From Chloroflexota bacterium (lineage in GTDB: Bacteria; Chloroflexota; UBA6077; JACCZL01), in the NCBI GenBank assembly GCA_030447245.1, contig JAUJPG010000019.1:12583-76582 (forward strand): a stretch of DNA of 64,000 nucleotides, in the 5' to 3' direction. The notes under the pieces were generated by a model. It was given only the letters and a program-made list of their open reading frames with translations. It did no database searches and was not told where the DNA came from. Below are positions 34,895-43,771 of this stretch, piece by piece (within the stretch, counting starts at the first letter, position 1; each line of letters starts with the position of its first letter). A program made the position numbers and the translations under genes.

Positions 34895-36199
34895 ATGGCA
34901 GTCCAGCAGCGTGGGCGAGGTGGCCCCCTCGGCAGGCCAGGGCCGGCTCGCAACGAGAACCCGGTCGACGACGTCCACGAGCAAGTCGACCAGGCGGCCG
35001 CGGTGCTCGGCCTAAGGGCCTCCGAGGTCGAGCTCTTGAAGCAGCCGCGTCGGCAGGTGATTGTCTCGCTGCCGATACGGATGGACGACGGCGAGCTTCG
35101 GATCTTCACGGGCTACCGCGTCTTGCACGACAACACGCGCGGCCCGGGCAAGGGGGGTATCCGATACCACCCGGCTGTCGACCTGGACGAAGTCAAGGCG
35201 CTGGCGGCCTGGATGTCCTGGAAGTGCGCCCTGGTCGACGTCGCCTTCGGCGGCGCCAAGGGCGGCATCACCTGCGACCCGAAGGGTTTCTCGGAGGGCG
35301 AGCTGGAGCGGTTGACCCGGCGCTACACCGCCGAGATCTTCGACCTGATCGGACCAACGCTGGACATTCCGGCGCCCGATGTTGGCACGGACTCGCGGGT
35401 GATGGCCTGGGTGCTGGATACGTACAGTATGAAGAAGGGGTACGTCGAGCCCGGCGTGGTCACCGGCAAGCCGCTGCTGCTCGGCGGCTCACAGGGGCGC
35501 GAGGCTGCCACCGGCCGTGGTCTGCTGGTCACGACGCGCGAGGCGCTCCGCCACCTGGGACGGACGTTCCAGGGCGCGCACATCGTCGTCCAGGGGTTCG
35601 GCAACGTCGGCTCGAACGCGGCGCGACTGCTCGCCCAGGCGGGGATGCGGGTGATCGCCGTGAGCGACGTTCGCGGCGGCGTCTTGAACCAGCATGGGCT
35701 TGACGTCCCACGGCTGCTCCTCTATTACAAGGAAACGGGCAGCGTGCTCGGCTTCCCCGGGAGCGCGCCACTGACGAACGACGAGCTGCTGTCGCTGGAG
35801 TGCGACGTGCTGATGCCCTGCGCCCTGGAGGCGCAGATTACCGAGCACAACGCCGACCGGATTCGAGCCCGGCTGGTGGTCGAGGGCGCGAACGGGCCGA
35901 CGACGAGCGAGGCCGACGAGATCCTGGTCGCCCGCGGTATTCCGACCGTGCCGGACATCATGGCCAACGCCGGCGGGGTCGTCGTGTCGTACTTCGAGTG
36001 GGTTCAGGATCGCTATGGCTACTTCTGGCCCGAGGTCGAGGTCAACAGCCGCCTGGAAGAGAAGATGGTCGCGGCGTATGGCGCCCTCCGCGAGGCCGCC
36101 GACCGGTACAACCTCGGCTACGACCTGCGAACCGCGGCCTACACTGTCGGGCTCAGCCGCCTGGTCGAATCGCGGCGCCTCCGCGGCCTGTACGCGTAG
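34895..36199 (+). CDS. gdhA: Glutamate dehydrogenase (Glu/Leu/Phe/Val family)
   Basis: The 434-residue enzyme interconverts glutamate and 2-oxoglutarate plus ammonia. GPGKGGIRYHPAVDLDEVKALAAWMSWKCALVDVAFGGAKGGI contains the substrate and catalytic lysines, PDVGTDSRVMAWVLDTYS follows, and GFGNVGSNAARLLAQ is the dinucleotide loop. The ATG at 34895 was chosen over an open frame from 34772 because a purine-rich GGGGGACGGG precedes it and homologues start near here. An extended -10-like TGCTATCGT lies at 34848-34856. A hairpin follows the stop codon. Confidence 0.92.
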   Translation: MAVQQRGRGGPLGRPGPARNENPVDDVHEQVDQAAAVLGLRASEVELLKQPRRQVIVSLPIRMDDGELRIFTGYRVLHDNTRGPGKGGIRYHPAVDLDEVKALAAWMSWKCALVDVAFGGAKGGITCDPKGFSEGELERLTRRYTAEIFDLIGPTLDIPAPDVGTDSRVMAWVLDTYSMKKGYVEPGVVTGKPLLLGGSQGREAATGRGLLVTTREALRHLGRTFQGAHIVVQGFGNVGSNAARLLAQAGMRVIAVSDVRGGVLNQHGLDVPRLLLYYKETGSVLGFPGSAPLTNDELLSLECDVLMPCALEAQITEHNADRIRARLVVEGANGPTTSEADEILVARGIPTVPDIMANAGGVVVSYFEWVQDRYGYFWPEVEVNSRLEEKMVAAYGALREAADRYNLGYDLRTAAYTVGLSRLVESRRLRGLYA

Positions 36200-36204
36200 T
36201 CAAC

Positions 36205-36225
36205 CGTCGGCTCAAGTCGCCGACG
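36205..36225. terminator. Hairpin between convergent genes
   Basis: CGTCGGC (36205-36211) and GCCGACG (36219-36225) form a seven-pair stem with a seven-base loop in the 31-base gap between the gdhA stop and the HAD gene stop, suiting two-way termination. No T-run is present. Confidence 0.45.
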
Positions 36226-36230
36226 TCGGC

Positions 36231-36956
36231 TCAGGCGCCCAGCTTGTCGGCCAGGTCCAGGAAGTCGCTCGCCACGACCTCGACGGACCGGTCGGGCGCA
36301 GGCTCGTGCGCGCCGTCTTCGCCCCACTCGAGCGGACGGGGCACGAACGCCGCGCGCAGACCATTCTCCTGGGCGGCGCGAAGATCGTTGACGTGAGCGG
36401 CGACCAGCATGATCTGCTCGGCGTCCAGGCCGAGCAGCGTGCCTGGCAGGCGGTAGGCTTCCGGTTCCGGCTTGAACGTGTCCCGCAGCTCGGTGGAGAT
36501 GATGCAGTCCCACGGCAAGCCGGCGCTCTTGGCCATCACGGTCAGAGTCGCGAACGTGCCATTCGAGAGCGGCGCGATGATGAACTTCCGCCGCAGACGG
36601 GTGAGCCCCGAAACAGCATCCGGCCACGGCGTCAGCCGGCGCCAGACGCGGCTGAAATGCGCGACCTCGGCTTCGCTCAGACCACCGATGCCGTACTTCG
36701 GCAGCAGCTCGTCCAGCTTGATTCGGAACAGCCCGTCGGTGCTCATGTACGGCGCGTTGCCGCCGCGGATTCGCGCCATGCCTCCGTGATACCCCTCTCG
36801 GCGCCACTCATCCGCAAAATGCGGCCAGTCCACCTGGATCCCCTTGGCCTCGCCGAGCGCCACACCCTCGCGGATCAGAGAGCCGCGCCAGTCGACAACG
36901 GTGCCAAACACGTCGAAGACCAGCGCCTTGATCTGATCGGTCGACAGGTCGGCCAC
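36231..36956 (-). CDS. (S)-2-haloacid dehalogenase-type HAD hydrolase
   Basis: The 241-residue protein has KALVFDVFGTVVDWRGSL (nucleophile Asp15; haloacid dehalogenases have FDAYGTLFD), IIAPLSNGTFATLTVMAKSAG (motif II), TFKPEPEAYRLPGTLLGL (motif III Lys) and LVAAHVNDLRAAQENGLRAAFV (motif IV with HxND). This HVNDL pattern is specific to the type II haloacid dehalogenase group, which replaces halogen by hydroxyl. Some members act on other acids, so the call is to family level. It starts at GTG with GAGGGGGGAGC before it and is divergent from the AhpD-like gene. Confidence 0.87.
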   Translation of the reverse strand: MADLSTDQIKALVFDVFGTVVDWRGSLIREGVALGEAKGIQVDWPHFADEWRREGYHGGMARIRGGNAPYMSTDGLFRIKLDELLPKYGIGGLSEAEVAHFSRVWRRLTPWPDAVSGLTRLRRKFIIAPLSNGTFATLTVMAKSAGLPWDCIISTELRDTFKPEPEAYRLPGTLLGLDAEQIMLVAAHVNDLRAAQENGLRAAFVPRPLEWGEDGAHEPAPDRSVEVVASDFLDLADKLGA

Positions 36957-36991
36957 GCTCCCCCCTCGTTTCCTCGCGGCAGGAATGGCTG

Positions 36992-37023
36992 AGTATACGG
37001 GGCACGGCCGCCGGAGCTATACC
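36992..37023. promoter_or_regulatory. Divergent -10 boxes TATACT (-) and TATACC (+)
   Basis: On the minus strand TATACT (36997-36992) faces the HAD gene; on the plus strand TATACC (37018-37023) faces the AhpD-like gene. The two lie 20 bases apart in the 104-base divergent gap. Confidence 0.45.
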
Positions 37024-37060
37024 ATCCCAGGCCAAAAGACGGCCTTCGGAGAGGAAAGCC

Positions 37061-37693
37061 ATGCCCCGAGTCACACCGATCCGCGCCGCCCAGGCGCCGG
37101 CCGAGCTAGCCGACATCTACGCGCGCGCCCCACGTGGGGACGACCCATCGCACCCGCCGGGCCCCAGCCTGTTCATGAGCCAAATCGAGGTGCTGGCCCA
37201 CACGCCCGGTATCCTGGGCGGGCTGACTGAGGTGTACCGCTGGTTCGGCGCGGAGGGGAACGTCCCGCGCAAGTACCACGAGCTGGCCATCGTCGTCGTC
37301 TCGAACCTGAACCGCTGCACCTACTGCGTCAGTCACCACACGCCGTTGGCGCTCGAAGCGGGAGGGACCGTCATCCAGATCCAGGCCATCGAGGACGGCA
37401 CCTGGCGGCAGCGGCGCGAGCTGTTCGACGACGCCGAGTGGGTCGTGGCCGAGTACGCGTCCCAGGTGACACTCGAGCCGTGGAAGATCTCCGACGCGCT
37501 GTTCGCGCGGTTGCGTGAGCACTTCGATGAGTCACAGATCGTCGAGCTGACCGCCCGCACCGCGCTCTGCTCCTTCTGGAACAAGTTCAACGACGCGCTT
37601 CGCCTCGAGCTGGAGCCCGGCATCGCCGCGGTGGCGCCCGCCGCGGCCGATTCCCAGTCGGAGGTCGCGCCGGGCGTGCCGGGCCCGGTCTGA
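37061..37693 (+). CDS. Carboxymuconolactone decarboxylase/AhpD-family protein
   Basis: The 210-residue all-helical protein has PRKYHELAIVVVSNLNRCTYCVSHHTPLALEAGG, holding the CxxC and His pair of AhpD-like peroxidase partners. The longer N-terminus (AAQAPAELADIYARAP...FMSQIEVLAHTPGILGGLTEVYRWF) fits the alkylhydroperoxidase-related branch. Likely a thiol-based antioxidant, but most members are uncharacterised. GAGAGG lies before the ATG. Confidence 0.85.
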   Translation: MPRVTPIRAAQAPAELADIYARAPRGDDPSHPPGPSLFMSQIEVLAHTPGILGGLTEVYRWFGAEGNVPRKYHELAIVVVSNLNRCTYCVSHHTPLALEAGGTVIQIQAIEDGTWRQRRELFDDAEWVVAEYASQVTLEPWKISDALFARLREHFDESQIVELTARTALCSFWNKFNDALRLELEPGIAAVAPAAADSQSEVAPGVPGPV

Positions 37694-37728
37694 TCTCCCA
37701 AGACACGCCGCCCCGTTGCGCGACGACG

Positions 37729-38130
37729 TCAGTCTTCGGGTTCCGATGGCGGGACCGGGGGCGGCTCGGAGCCCTGGTACACGCGGCTGAAACGATCGAG
37801 GACTTCACGGTACTGGCCAAGCGCGGAAGCCCAGCCTTCGAGGAGCTGGTGGCCGTTTGGCGTCAGGCTATACACCCGCCGGGCCGGACCCTGAGCCTCG
37901 GTGTCCCAGGCAGAGTCGACCAGCCCCTGCTTCTCCATCTGCCGGAGGGTCCGATAAATCGTCGTGATGTCGACGCCGAAAAAGCCCAGCATCCGCAAGT
38001 ATTGCTGGAGCAGGTACCCGTGCGCGCGGTAGAAGCTCAAGGCTAGCAGGAGATACGGGATCAGCAAGTTGCGCGGCGCCCACGGCCCGTCGCCGAGCGC
38101 GCCCGTGTCCGACGCCCTGGATCGCGGCAC
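37729..38130 (-). CDS. PadR-family transcriptional regulator next to the PHA genes
   Basis: The protein has about 133 residues with a PadR winged helix: IPYLLLALSFYRAHGYLLQQYLRMLGFFGVDITTIYRTLRQMEKQGLVDSAWDTEAQGPARRVYSLTPNGHQLLEGWASAL. A GTG at 38130 is the likeliest start; the longer open frame has Arg/Pro-rich low-complexity residues. It lies 170 bases downstream of phaC on the same strand and may control the cluster, a job done by PhaR or TetR-type proteins elsewhere. The ligand is unknown. Confidence 0.82.
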   Translation of the reverse strand: MPRSRASDTGALGDGPWAPRNLLIPYLLLALSFYRAHGYLLQQYLRMLGFFGVDITTIYRTLRQMEKQGLVDSAWDTEAQGPARRVYSLTPNGHQLLEGWASALGQYREVLDRFSRVYQGSEPPPVPPSEPED

Positions 38131-38299
38131 CGCTACGCCCCGCGCGCCCGCGCGCCCGCGGGATGGCGGGCGGGTATCCGTGTAGCGCACACAGGGGGCT
38201 CGGCCAGCAGGCAGCGCGCGGACTCCGCGACGCCGTGGAGGTCCGAAAGCACGCGTGACGTCTCGAGCCAACCGTCGGCGCCGTCAGCTCTGCTCACGC

Positions 38300-39376
38300 T
38301 CAGTCCGACCGTTCCGCCAACCAGGCCTCGATCTGGGGCCAGGTCCCCTTGGCCGCCCCGCTACCGGCCATCACGCCGATGTGGCCACCCTTGACCTTGA
38401 ACGCTTGCTTGTCCTGGCTGCCGACCCGCCCCAGCAGACTCTCCGATTGGCAGGGCGGTGTGATGTGGTCGCCAAGGGCGATCACGTTGAGCAGGTTGGC
38501 GCGCACGTTGGCCAGGTCAACCTGCTCGCCGCGGATCTTGAGGGTGCCCTCGAAGAGGCGATTCTCGCGGTAGAAGTCCACGATCAACTGCCGCCAGAAC
38601 GCGCCGGTCAGCGGGACGAGATCGGACACCCAGGTGTTCATGGCGTGCCACGACTCGACGATCCGCGGGTCGTCGAGATTGTCCCACAAGCGCATGTAGC
38701 TGGTCACGTAGTTCTCGACCGGCTTGAGCGCCTTAGCGCCGTAATCGATCAATTCGCCGGGAACGTTGCCGAAGGTGGCGACCACTTTGTCGACGTCGAA
38801 GAACCGCTCGTCGGTCCAACGCGCGAAGCTCAAGGCCTGCTTGTCTGAGAAATCCAGCGGCGCCGTCAGCAGGATCAAGTTACGCAGCCCGTCCGGTCGT
38901 AGCGCCGCGTAGATCGTGGTCACCAGGGCGCCAAGACACCAGCCGAGCAGACTGTAGGTGTCAGAGCCGGACACCGACTTCAGCTTGCGGACGGCACGCG
39001 CCAGGTAGTCCAGCACGTAGTCGTCGAACTTGAGGTCCTTGTCCTCGGGACCGGGCACACCCCAATCGAGAAGGTAGACGTCGTAGCCCTTGCCTACGAG
39101 AAACTCGACAAAGCTGTTGCCAGGCCGCAGGTCAAGGATCGAGGGCCGATTCATCAGGGCGAAGACCAGCAGCAGCGGTATCGGGTGGAGCTGCTCGGCC
39201 GGCCGGGTCGGCACGTATCGGTACAGCCTCGCCTTGTTGAGCGTCCAGACGAGCTCTTTGGGTGTCTGAGCGACCGGGTACGGCGTGGTCAAGACGTGCT
39301 GGAGCGTGCGGGCGTTCCGCTCGATGCGCTCGAGGTCGGCCTGGACCTTTTCGGCCGTGGGCGGTGAGGCGGACAT
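38300..39376 (-). CDS. phaC: Class III poly(3-hydroxyalkanoate) synthase subunit PhaC
   Basis: The enzyme polymerises 3-hydroxyacyl-CoA into storage polyester on granules. The 358-residue length is class III (class I is about 590). LLGWCLGALV holds the nucleophile Cys147, LGDHITPP gives Asp303, and KGGHIGVMAG gives His332. These positions nearly coincide with the catalytic triad of the Allochromatium enzyme (149, 302, 331). AAGGAGG precedes the ATG at 39376. phaE lies 106 bases upstream in the same direction, as expected for a PhaEC synthase. Confidence 0.93.
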   Translation of the reverse strand: MSASPPTAEKVQADLERIERNARTLQHVLTTPYPVAQTPKELVWTLNKARLYRYVPTRPAEQLHPIPLLLVFALMNRPSILDLRPGNSFVEFLVGKGYDVYLLDWGVPGPEDKDLKFDDYVLDYLARAVRKLKSVSGSDTYSLLGWCLGALVTTIYAALRPDGLRNLILLTAPLDFSDKQALSFARWTDERFFDVDKVVATFGNVPGELIDYGAKALKPVENYVTSYMRLWDNLDDPRIVESWHAMNTWVSDLVPLTGAFWRQLIVDFYRENRLFEGTLKIRGEQVDLANVRANLLNVIALGDHITPPCQSESLLGRVGSQDKQAFKVKGGHIGVMAGSGAAKGTWPQIEAWLAERSD

Positions 39377-39482
39377 CACGCATCCTCCTTGATTGCGGAC
39401 GTGGCCGCGGGCGTGAGGGCTGGAAGCTGGCGTGGCGTGCAGACGAGCCGTCGGCGCCACCGAGTCGAGTCCAGGATACCCG

Positions 39483-40034
39483 CTAGCGGGACTTCTTTGA
39501 GCCCGACTTCCGCGAACCCGAAGGCGCGGACGGCTTCTGGTCCTTCGCGGGCGGTTTGTCGGCTGGCCGGCTCGGGGGGACGTCCGCCGCGACTCCCGAT
39601 TCGGCCGGCACCAGGTCTTCAGGATCGACCGGCCGAGCGATGGTCTGCGTCGCGGCCGTGGGCGCCGCCTCGTGGCCGACAGGCGCGGCCGGCTGGGGTT
39701 TGGATGCGCTGCGCTCGGCCCGCTCGAGAGCGACCTCGAGGTCGTCGAGGCGCAGCTCGATGTTGGTCAGGCGCTCGGACAGTCCGATGACGTCGGAGCG
39801 GGTCGGCATGTTCAACTGGGTGAGCACTCGGGTCATGGCCTGCTGGAGCGCTTGCTGGAGCGGCGCCGAGCTGGTGAGGTACGCGTCCAAGACCGCGGCC
39901 TGGCGCTGGGCGAAGGCATCGCTATTGACCAGCTCGATCATCGACTTGGACCAGCTTTCGAGGCCGGCATCGCGCATGCCCCGCCAGGCACCGAACGGGT
40001 CGATCGGCTTGAATTCATCGGGCGGCTGGGTCAT
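39483..40034 (-). CDS. phaE: PhaE-like subunit of class III PHA synthase
   Basis: The 183-residue protein has DPFGAWRGMRDAGLESWSKSMIELVNSDAFAQRQAAVLDAYLT and a helical middle (RSDVIGLSERLTNIELRLDDLEVALERAE). The tail is low-complexity Pro/Lys/Ser, rich in positive charge (SGSRKSGSKKSR). PhaE proteins are variable, and many archaeal and bacterial ones are short like this. Identification rests on these patterns plus position directly before phaC. AAAGGAGG precedes the ATG at 40034. The basic tail could bind granule-associated DNA. Confidence 0.8.
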   Translation of the reverse strand: MTQPPDEFKPIDPFGAWRGMRDAGLESWSKSMIELVNSDAFAQRQAAVLDAYLTSSAPLQQALQQAMTRVLTQLNMPTRSDVIGLSERLTNIELRLDDLEVALERAERSASKPQPAAPVGHEAAPTAATQTIARPVDPEDLVPAESGVAADVPPSRPADKPPAKDQKPSAPSGSRKSGSKKSR

Positions 40035-40111
40035 CGGGAGCCTCCTTTGGGCACGATCACACGCGCGGGGGGCACTCGCTCCGATGGGATCGTAGCAGCG
40101 GCGAGGCTCAC

Positions 40112-40140
40112 TTGACAACAGCGGCAGATATATGCATCAT
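40112..40140 (+). promoter_or_regulatory. Phasin promoter TTGACA-17-CATCAT
   Basis: A perfect -35 TTGACA (40112-40117) is 17 bases from CATCAT (40135-40140), with TATATGCA (40129-40136) overlapping. The same layout recurs at 41488. Confidence 0.55.
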
Positions 40141-40182
40141 ACACATAGCTGCGTTAGAGCAGAGCAACGGGGAGGATTCCAC

Positions 40183-40590
40183 ATGCCCAGCACCACCGCT
40201 TCACCGTCCAATGGCGCCGCTGTCGTTGACGAGGCCGCCGAGACGATGGCTGACGCATCGCGTCGTGCCACCGAGAGCGCCAAGGCCGCCACCGAAATCA
40301 CCAGCACGTATCTGAACGACTCGACCCAGGCGGGCCGCAAGATGTTCTCCGCCTGGACGACCGGCACGGAGTCAGCCTTCAAGGCCTCGTCCGAGCTGCA
40401 GAGCACGCTGCTCAAGTCTGCGCTTTCGCTCATCGAAACCAACGCGCGAAGCAGCCGCGGCATGCTCGAGCAGTGGTCCGCCGCCAGCCGCGAGACGCAG
40501 CAGGCGTGGACCGAGCTTTTCCAGGCCTCCGCCACCGCGGCCGAGCGCCTGGCCCGCATCCCCAGCTCGACCTTGCCGCCGTCCCGCTAG
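40183..40590 (+). CDS. Phasin-like granule protein
   Basis: This small helical protein of 135 residues without Cys, rich in Ala/Ser/Thr/Glu, has the amphipathic phasin-type stretch STYLNDSTQAGRKMFSAWTTGTESAFKASSELQSTLLKSALSLIETNARSSRGMLEQWSAASRETQQAWTELFQ. Phasins coat PHA granules and limit their fusion. The N-terminal 20 residues are low complexity. GGGGAGG lies before the ATG at 40183. It is divergent from phaE and convergent with phaB. Phasin sequence similarity is weak by nature; context carries much of the call. Confidence 0.8.
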   Translation: MPSTTASPSNGAAVVDEAAETMADASRRATESAKAATEITSTYLNDSTQAGRKMFSAWTTGTESAFKASSELQSTLLKSALSLIETNARSSRGMLEQWSAASRETQQAWTELFQASATAAERLARIPSSTLPPSR

Positions 40591-40603
40591 CGCGCGGACG
40601 GCG

Positions 40604-41347
40604 CTACATATACGACCCGCCATTGATGGCGATGACCTGGCCGGTCACGTAGTCGCCGAAGGCGAGCAGGAAGATCACGGCCTGTGCCATCTCTTCCGGT
40701 CTGCCAAACCGGCCCATCGGGATCGTCGCCAGCACCCGCTCCCTGGCCTCCTCGGGCATCGCTCCGACCATCTCTGTCTCGGTGAATCCGGGCGCGATGC
40801 AGTTGACGGTGATGCCCTTGGAGGCTAGCTCGCGGGCGGCGGACTTGGTGAACCCGATGATGCCGGCCTTGGCAGCCGCGTAGTTGGCTTGGCCAAAGTT
40901 GCCGGATTGTCCGACGACCGAGCTGACGTTGACGACACGGCCGTACCGCTGTTCGAGCATGTAGGGCAGCACCTCGTTCGTGACGTTGAAGATGCTGTGC
41001 AGGTTGACGTCGATCACCGCGTTCCAGTCGTCGTGGCTCATTCGCGCCAGCGTGCGGTCGCGGGTGATCCCGGCGTTATTGATCAAGTAGTCGATCTTGC
41101 CGAACCGCTGCGCGACGGTCGCGATCGACGCCGTCACCTCCTCGGGCTGCGAGACGTTGGCCTGCGTCGCGAAGGCTCGCGCACCCAGCCCCTCGATCTC
41201 GCAGACGGCCTCTTCAGCCCCCTTTCGACCCTGCGAGTAGCCGACCGCCACGTCGGCGCCGTGGCGCCCCAGCTCCAGCGCGATCGCGCGGCCGATGCCG
41301 CGCCCGCCGCCCGTCACCACCCCCGAACGTCCCGACAGAAGGCCCAT
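40604..41347 (-). CDS. phaB: Acetoacetyl-CoA reductase PhaB/FabG-type SDR
   Basis: The 247-residue NADPH-type SDR has GRSGVVTGGGRGIGRAIALELGRHGADVAVGYSQGRKGAEEAV, NNAGITRD, and the active site VSSVVGQSGNFGQANYAAAKAGIIGFTKSAARELASKGITVNCIAPGF. NNAGITRD(R/K)xLxRMxxxDWxxVIDVNL is the PhaB pattern. It reduces acetoacetyl-CoA to (R)-3-hydroxybutyryl-CoA for PhaC. It ends 14 bases from the phasin stop (convergent). FabG function is an alternative, but the PHA cluster favours PhaB. Confidence 0.85.
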   Translation of the reverse strand: MGLLSGRSGVVTGGGRGIGRAIALELGRHGADVAVGYSQGRKGAEEAVCEIEGLGARAFATQANVSQPEEVTASIATVAQRFGKIDYLINNAGITRDRTLARMSHDDWNAVIDVNLHSIFNVTNEVLPYMLEQRYGRVVNVSSVVGQSGNFGQANYAAAKAGIIGFTKSAARELASKGITVNCIAPGFTETEMVGAMPEEARERVLATIPMGRFGRPEEMAQAVIFLLAFGDYVTGQVIAINGGSYM

Positions 41348-41487
41348 AGTATCCTCCCGCTGTGCCAGCCGGTCGTCGTCTGCGCCGCCGCGTCGAGGCT
41401 GACCGCGCCAGTTCCCTACGAGCTTACCCCATCGCTCGACACCAGCCTTGGCGAGCACCCGGCTGAGCGCTCGTTCCGCGTCGGGTG

Positions 41488-41516
41488 TTGACAAGCGGCG
41501 CGCTTGCACGGATGAT
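41488..41516 (+). promoter_or_regulatory. Promoter TTGACA-17-GATGAT
   Basis: TTGACA (41488-41493) lies 17 bases from GATGAT (41511-41516), with TATATGCA downstream at 41535-41542. It precedes the second reductase. The -35, spacing, -10 type and TATATGCA word are shared with the phasin promoter. Confidence 0.55.
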
Positions 41517-41601
41517 GTATGCGTAGCATGCAGGTATATGCAGGGTGCACTTGGAAACATGACGGGCCGCCGAAACCGGGGCGTCCCCTGAAGGAGTCGG
41601 G

Positions 41602-42348
41602 ATGAGTCTCGATGGCAGAGTCGCTCTCGTCACCGGCAGCGCGCGCGGTCTCGGCCGCGCCCACGCCCTTGCGCTCGCGGGCAAGGGCGCCGACGTCGTG
41701 GTCAACGACATCGGCGTCAATGAAGCGGCCGGACGCGCGGTCGTCGACGAGATCGAGCGCATGGAGCGACGCGCGACCTTCATCGCCGCCGACGTGACGT
41801 CGGAGGCCGAGGTCGAGCGGATGGCTGCGCTCGCAGCCGACGAGCTCGGTCCGGTCGACATCCTGGTCAACAACGCCGGCATCAACAGCGATGGTTTGAT
41901 GAGGAACGCCCGCCAGGTCGATTGGGATCGGGTCATCGGCGTGAACCTGACCGGCGTTTTCCTCTGCACCAAGGCCGTGATCAACGGCATGCGCGAGCGC
42001 GGCTGGGGCCGCGTCATCAACATCGCCTCGATCGTCGGCGAGCGCGGAGTGGCCGGCACGCCGTACTACGCCGCTTCCAAGGCGGGCGTCATCGGGCTCA
42101 CCAAGGCCACCGCGGCCGAAGTCGCCCGCCGCGGCGTCACCGTCAACGCCATCGCGCCCGGCTGGGTCGAGACCGCGATGACCGACGCGCTGGTATCTGA
42201 GTATCGCACTGGCCTGGTCTCGCACATCCCGGTCGGCAGATTTGGTCGACCCGAGGAGATCGCCGCGGTGGTCGCCTTCTTGGCCAGCGAGGAGGCATCC
42301 TACGTGACGGGCACGGTCGTCGAGGTAACCGGCGGATTCGGCATGTAG
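41602..42348 (+). CDS. SDR-family 3-oxoacyl reductase, second reductase of the PHA cluster
   Basis: The 248-residue SDR begins MSLDGRVALVTGSARGLGRAHALALAGKGADVVVNDIGVNEAAG, with NNAGINSDGLM and NIASIVGERGVAGTPYYAASKAGVIGLTKATAAEVARRGVTVNAIAPGW (catalytic Ser, Tyr, Lys). It is divergent from phaB across a 254-base gap with a TTGACA promoter. It is likely FabG- or PhaB-like, possibly giving the cluster a reductase for longer 3-oxoacyl-CoA. GAAGGAG lies nine bases ahead of the ATG. Confidence 0.83.
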   Translation: MSLDGRVALVTGSARGLGRAHALALAGKGADVVVNDIGVNEAAGRAVVDEIERMERRATFIAADVTSEAEVERMAALAADELGPVDILVNNAGINSDGLMRNARQVDWDRVIGVNLTGVFLCTKAVINGMRERGWGRVINIASIVGERGVAGTPYYAASKAGVIGLTKATAAEVARRGVTVNAIAPGWVETAMTDALVSEYRTGLVSHIPVGRFGRPEEIAAVVAFLASEEASYVTGTVVEVTGGFGM

Positions 42349-42530
42349 GTGCGCGGCAGGGACGCCGCGGCCACATCGGCTCGGGCAGGTCAGACTGCCA
42401 AGCATCCGAGCGGTGCCATTCCTGGTGTTGGCGACGTGCGGCGCCCTATAGCGAGCCGGGCTTGGAGTGGGGCCGAGTACGAGGCCGGACGACGTTGGAT
42501 ACGCGGAGGGCTGGAAGGAGACGCGGTGTA

Positions 42531-43561
42531 ATGGCCAAAGATTCCACGGCGGACCCCGGCGCAATGCTCCAGGTGGCCACTGGCTACACGAGTGCGCAGG
42601 TCGTCCACGTCGCAGCCCAGCTCGGACTCGCCGACCTGCTCGCCGACGGCCCTCGAAGCATCGAGGATCTGGCGGGCGCCACGGACGCGCATGCTCCCTC
42701 GCTTGCCCGGCTCGTGCGCGCGCTGGCTGTCCTCGGCGTCGTCTCCGAGGGGGACGGTGGCCGCATTGAGCTGACACCGCTCGGCACTACGCTGCGGTCC
42801 GATGTCCCCGGCTCGGTTCGGGACGCCGTCCTGTTCCTCGTCGGAGAGTGGTCGTGGCGCGCATGGGGCGGGCTCCTGCACAGCGTACGAACCGGCGAGC
42901 CGGCGTTCGACCGTATCTTCGGCATGAGCAACTTCGAGTACTGGGAGCACGACGCCGAAGCGGGGGCCATCCACGACGCCTACTTCCGGGCGATGGCCCG
43001 CACCACGAGCGCCCCGCTCGTCGCCGGCTACGACTTCTCCCGCTTCGGGACCGTCGTCGACGTCGGTGGCAGCAACGGTTCGCTGCTGGCCGCCATCCTC
43101 CGCGCGCATCCGGGCGTCCGCGGGATCCTTTTCGACCTGCCGCACGTGGTCGCGGGAGCCGCGCCGGTCCTCGCCGAGGCGGGAGTGGCGGACCGCTGCG
43201 CGGTGGTCGGCGGGACGTTCTTCGAGTCCGTTCCGCCTGGCGCGAACGCCTACCTCCTCAAATACATCATCCACGACTGGGACGACGCGCGGGCCGGCGC
43301 CATCCTCCGGCGCTGTCGCGAGGCGGCGGCACCCGGGGCCGTGCTGCTGCTCATCGAGCAGGTGCTGCCCGAGCGCCTGGAAGCGGGGACCGCGGCGCAG
43401 CGGGTGACACGCCTGGACCTGCAGATGCTCGTGCTCACGCCCGGGGGCGCGGAGCGCACCGAGGGGGAATTCCGCGCCCTGCTCGGGGCGGCGGGCTTCG
43501 CGCTGCGCGCGGTTCTCCCCACGGCGTCCCCTTCCACATCTTGGAGGCCATTGCTGTCTAG
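42531..43561 (+). CDS. O-methyltransferase (acetylserotonin/Methyltransf_2 type) 1, one frameshift near the end
   Basis: About 343 residues. The N-terminal winged-helix dimerisation domain (VVHVAAQLGLADLLADGPRSIEDLAGATDAHAPSLARLVRALAVLGVV) is followed by a SAM domain (FGTVVDVGGSNGSLLAAILRAHPGVRGILFDLP). YLLKYIIHDWDDARAGAILRRCREA carries the His-Asp pair used as the catalytic base in this family. A single-base slip near 43527 displaces the last residues; FHILEAIAV at 43561 is the natural ending. GGAAGGAG precedes the ATG. It is the first of three related genes; acceptor unknown, a phenolic or polyketide hydroxyl being usual. Confidence 0.8.
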
Positions 43562-43771
43562 CTGGATGCGGGAGAGGGAGGCGGTCGGTGCGCGAGCTGT
43601 CTACACGGGGATGCTGGCACGAGGAACGCGGCCGCCTGGCCACGTGCCTGGCTACGACGGTGTATCGTACCCGTAGCACATGGATTACGCCGCGGTCCCG
43701 ATCGTGAGTGCCTCGTCGGCTGCGATGGACGGGACTTGGCCCCTGCCGTTGGTACCGTGAGGACACATCCC

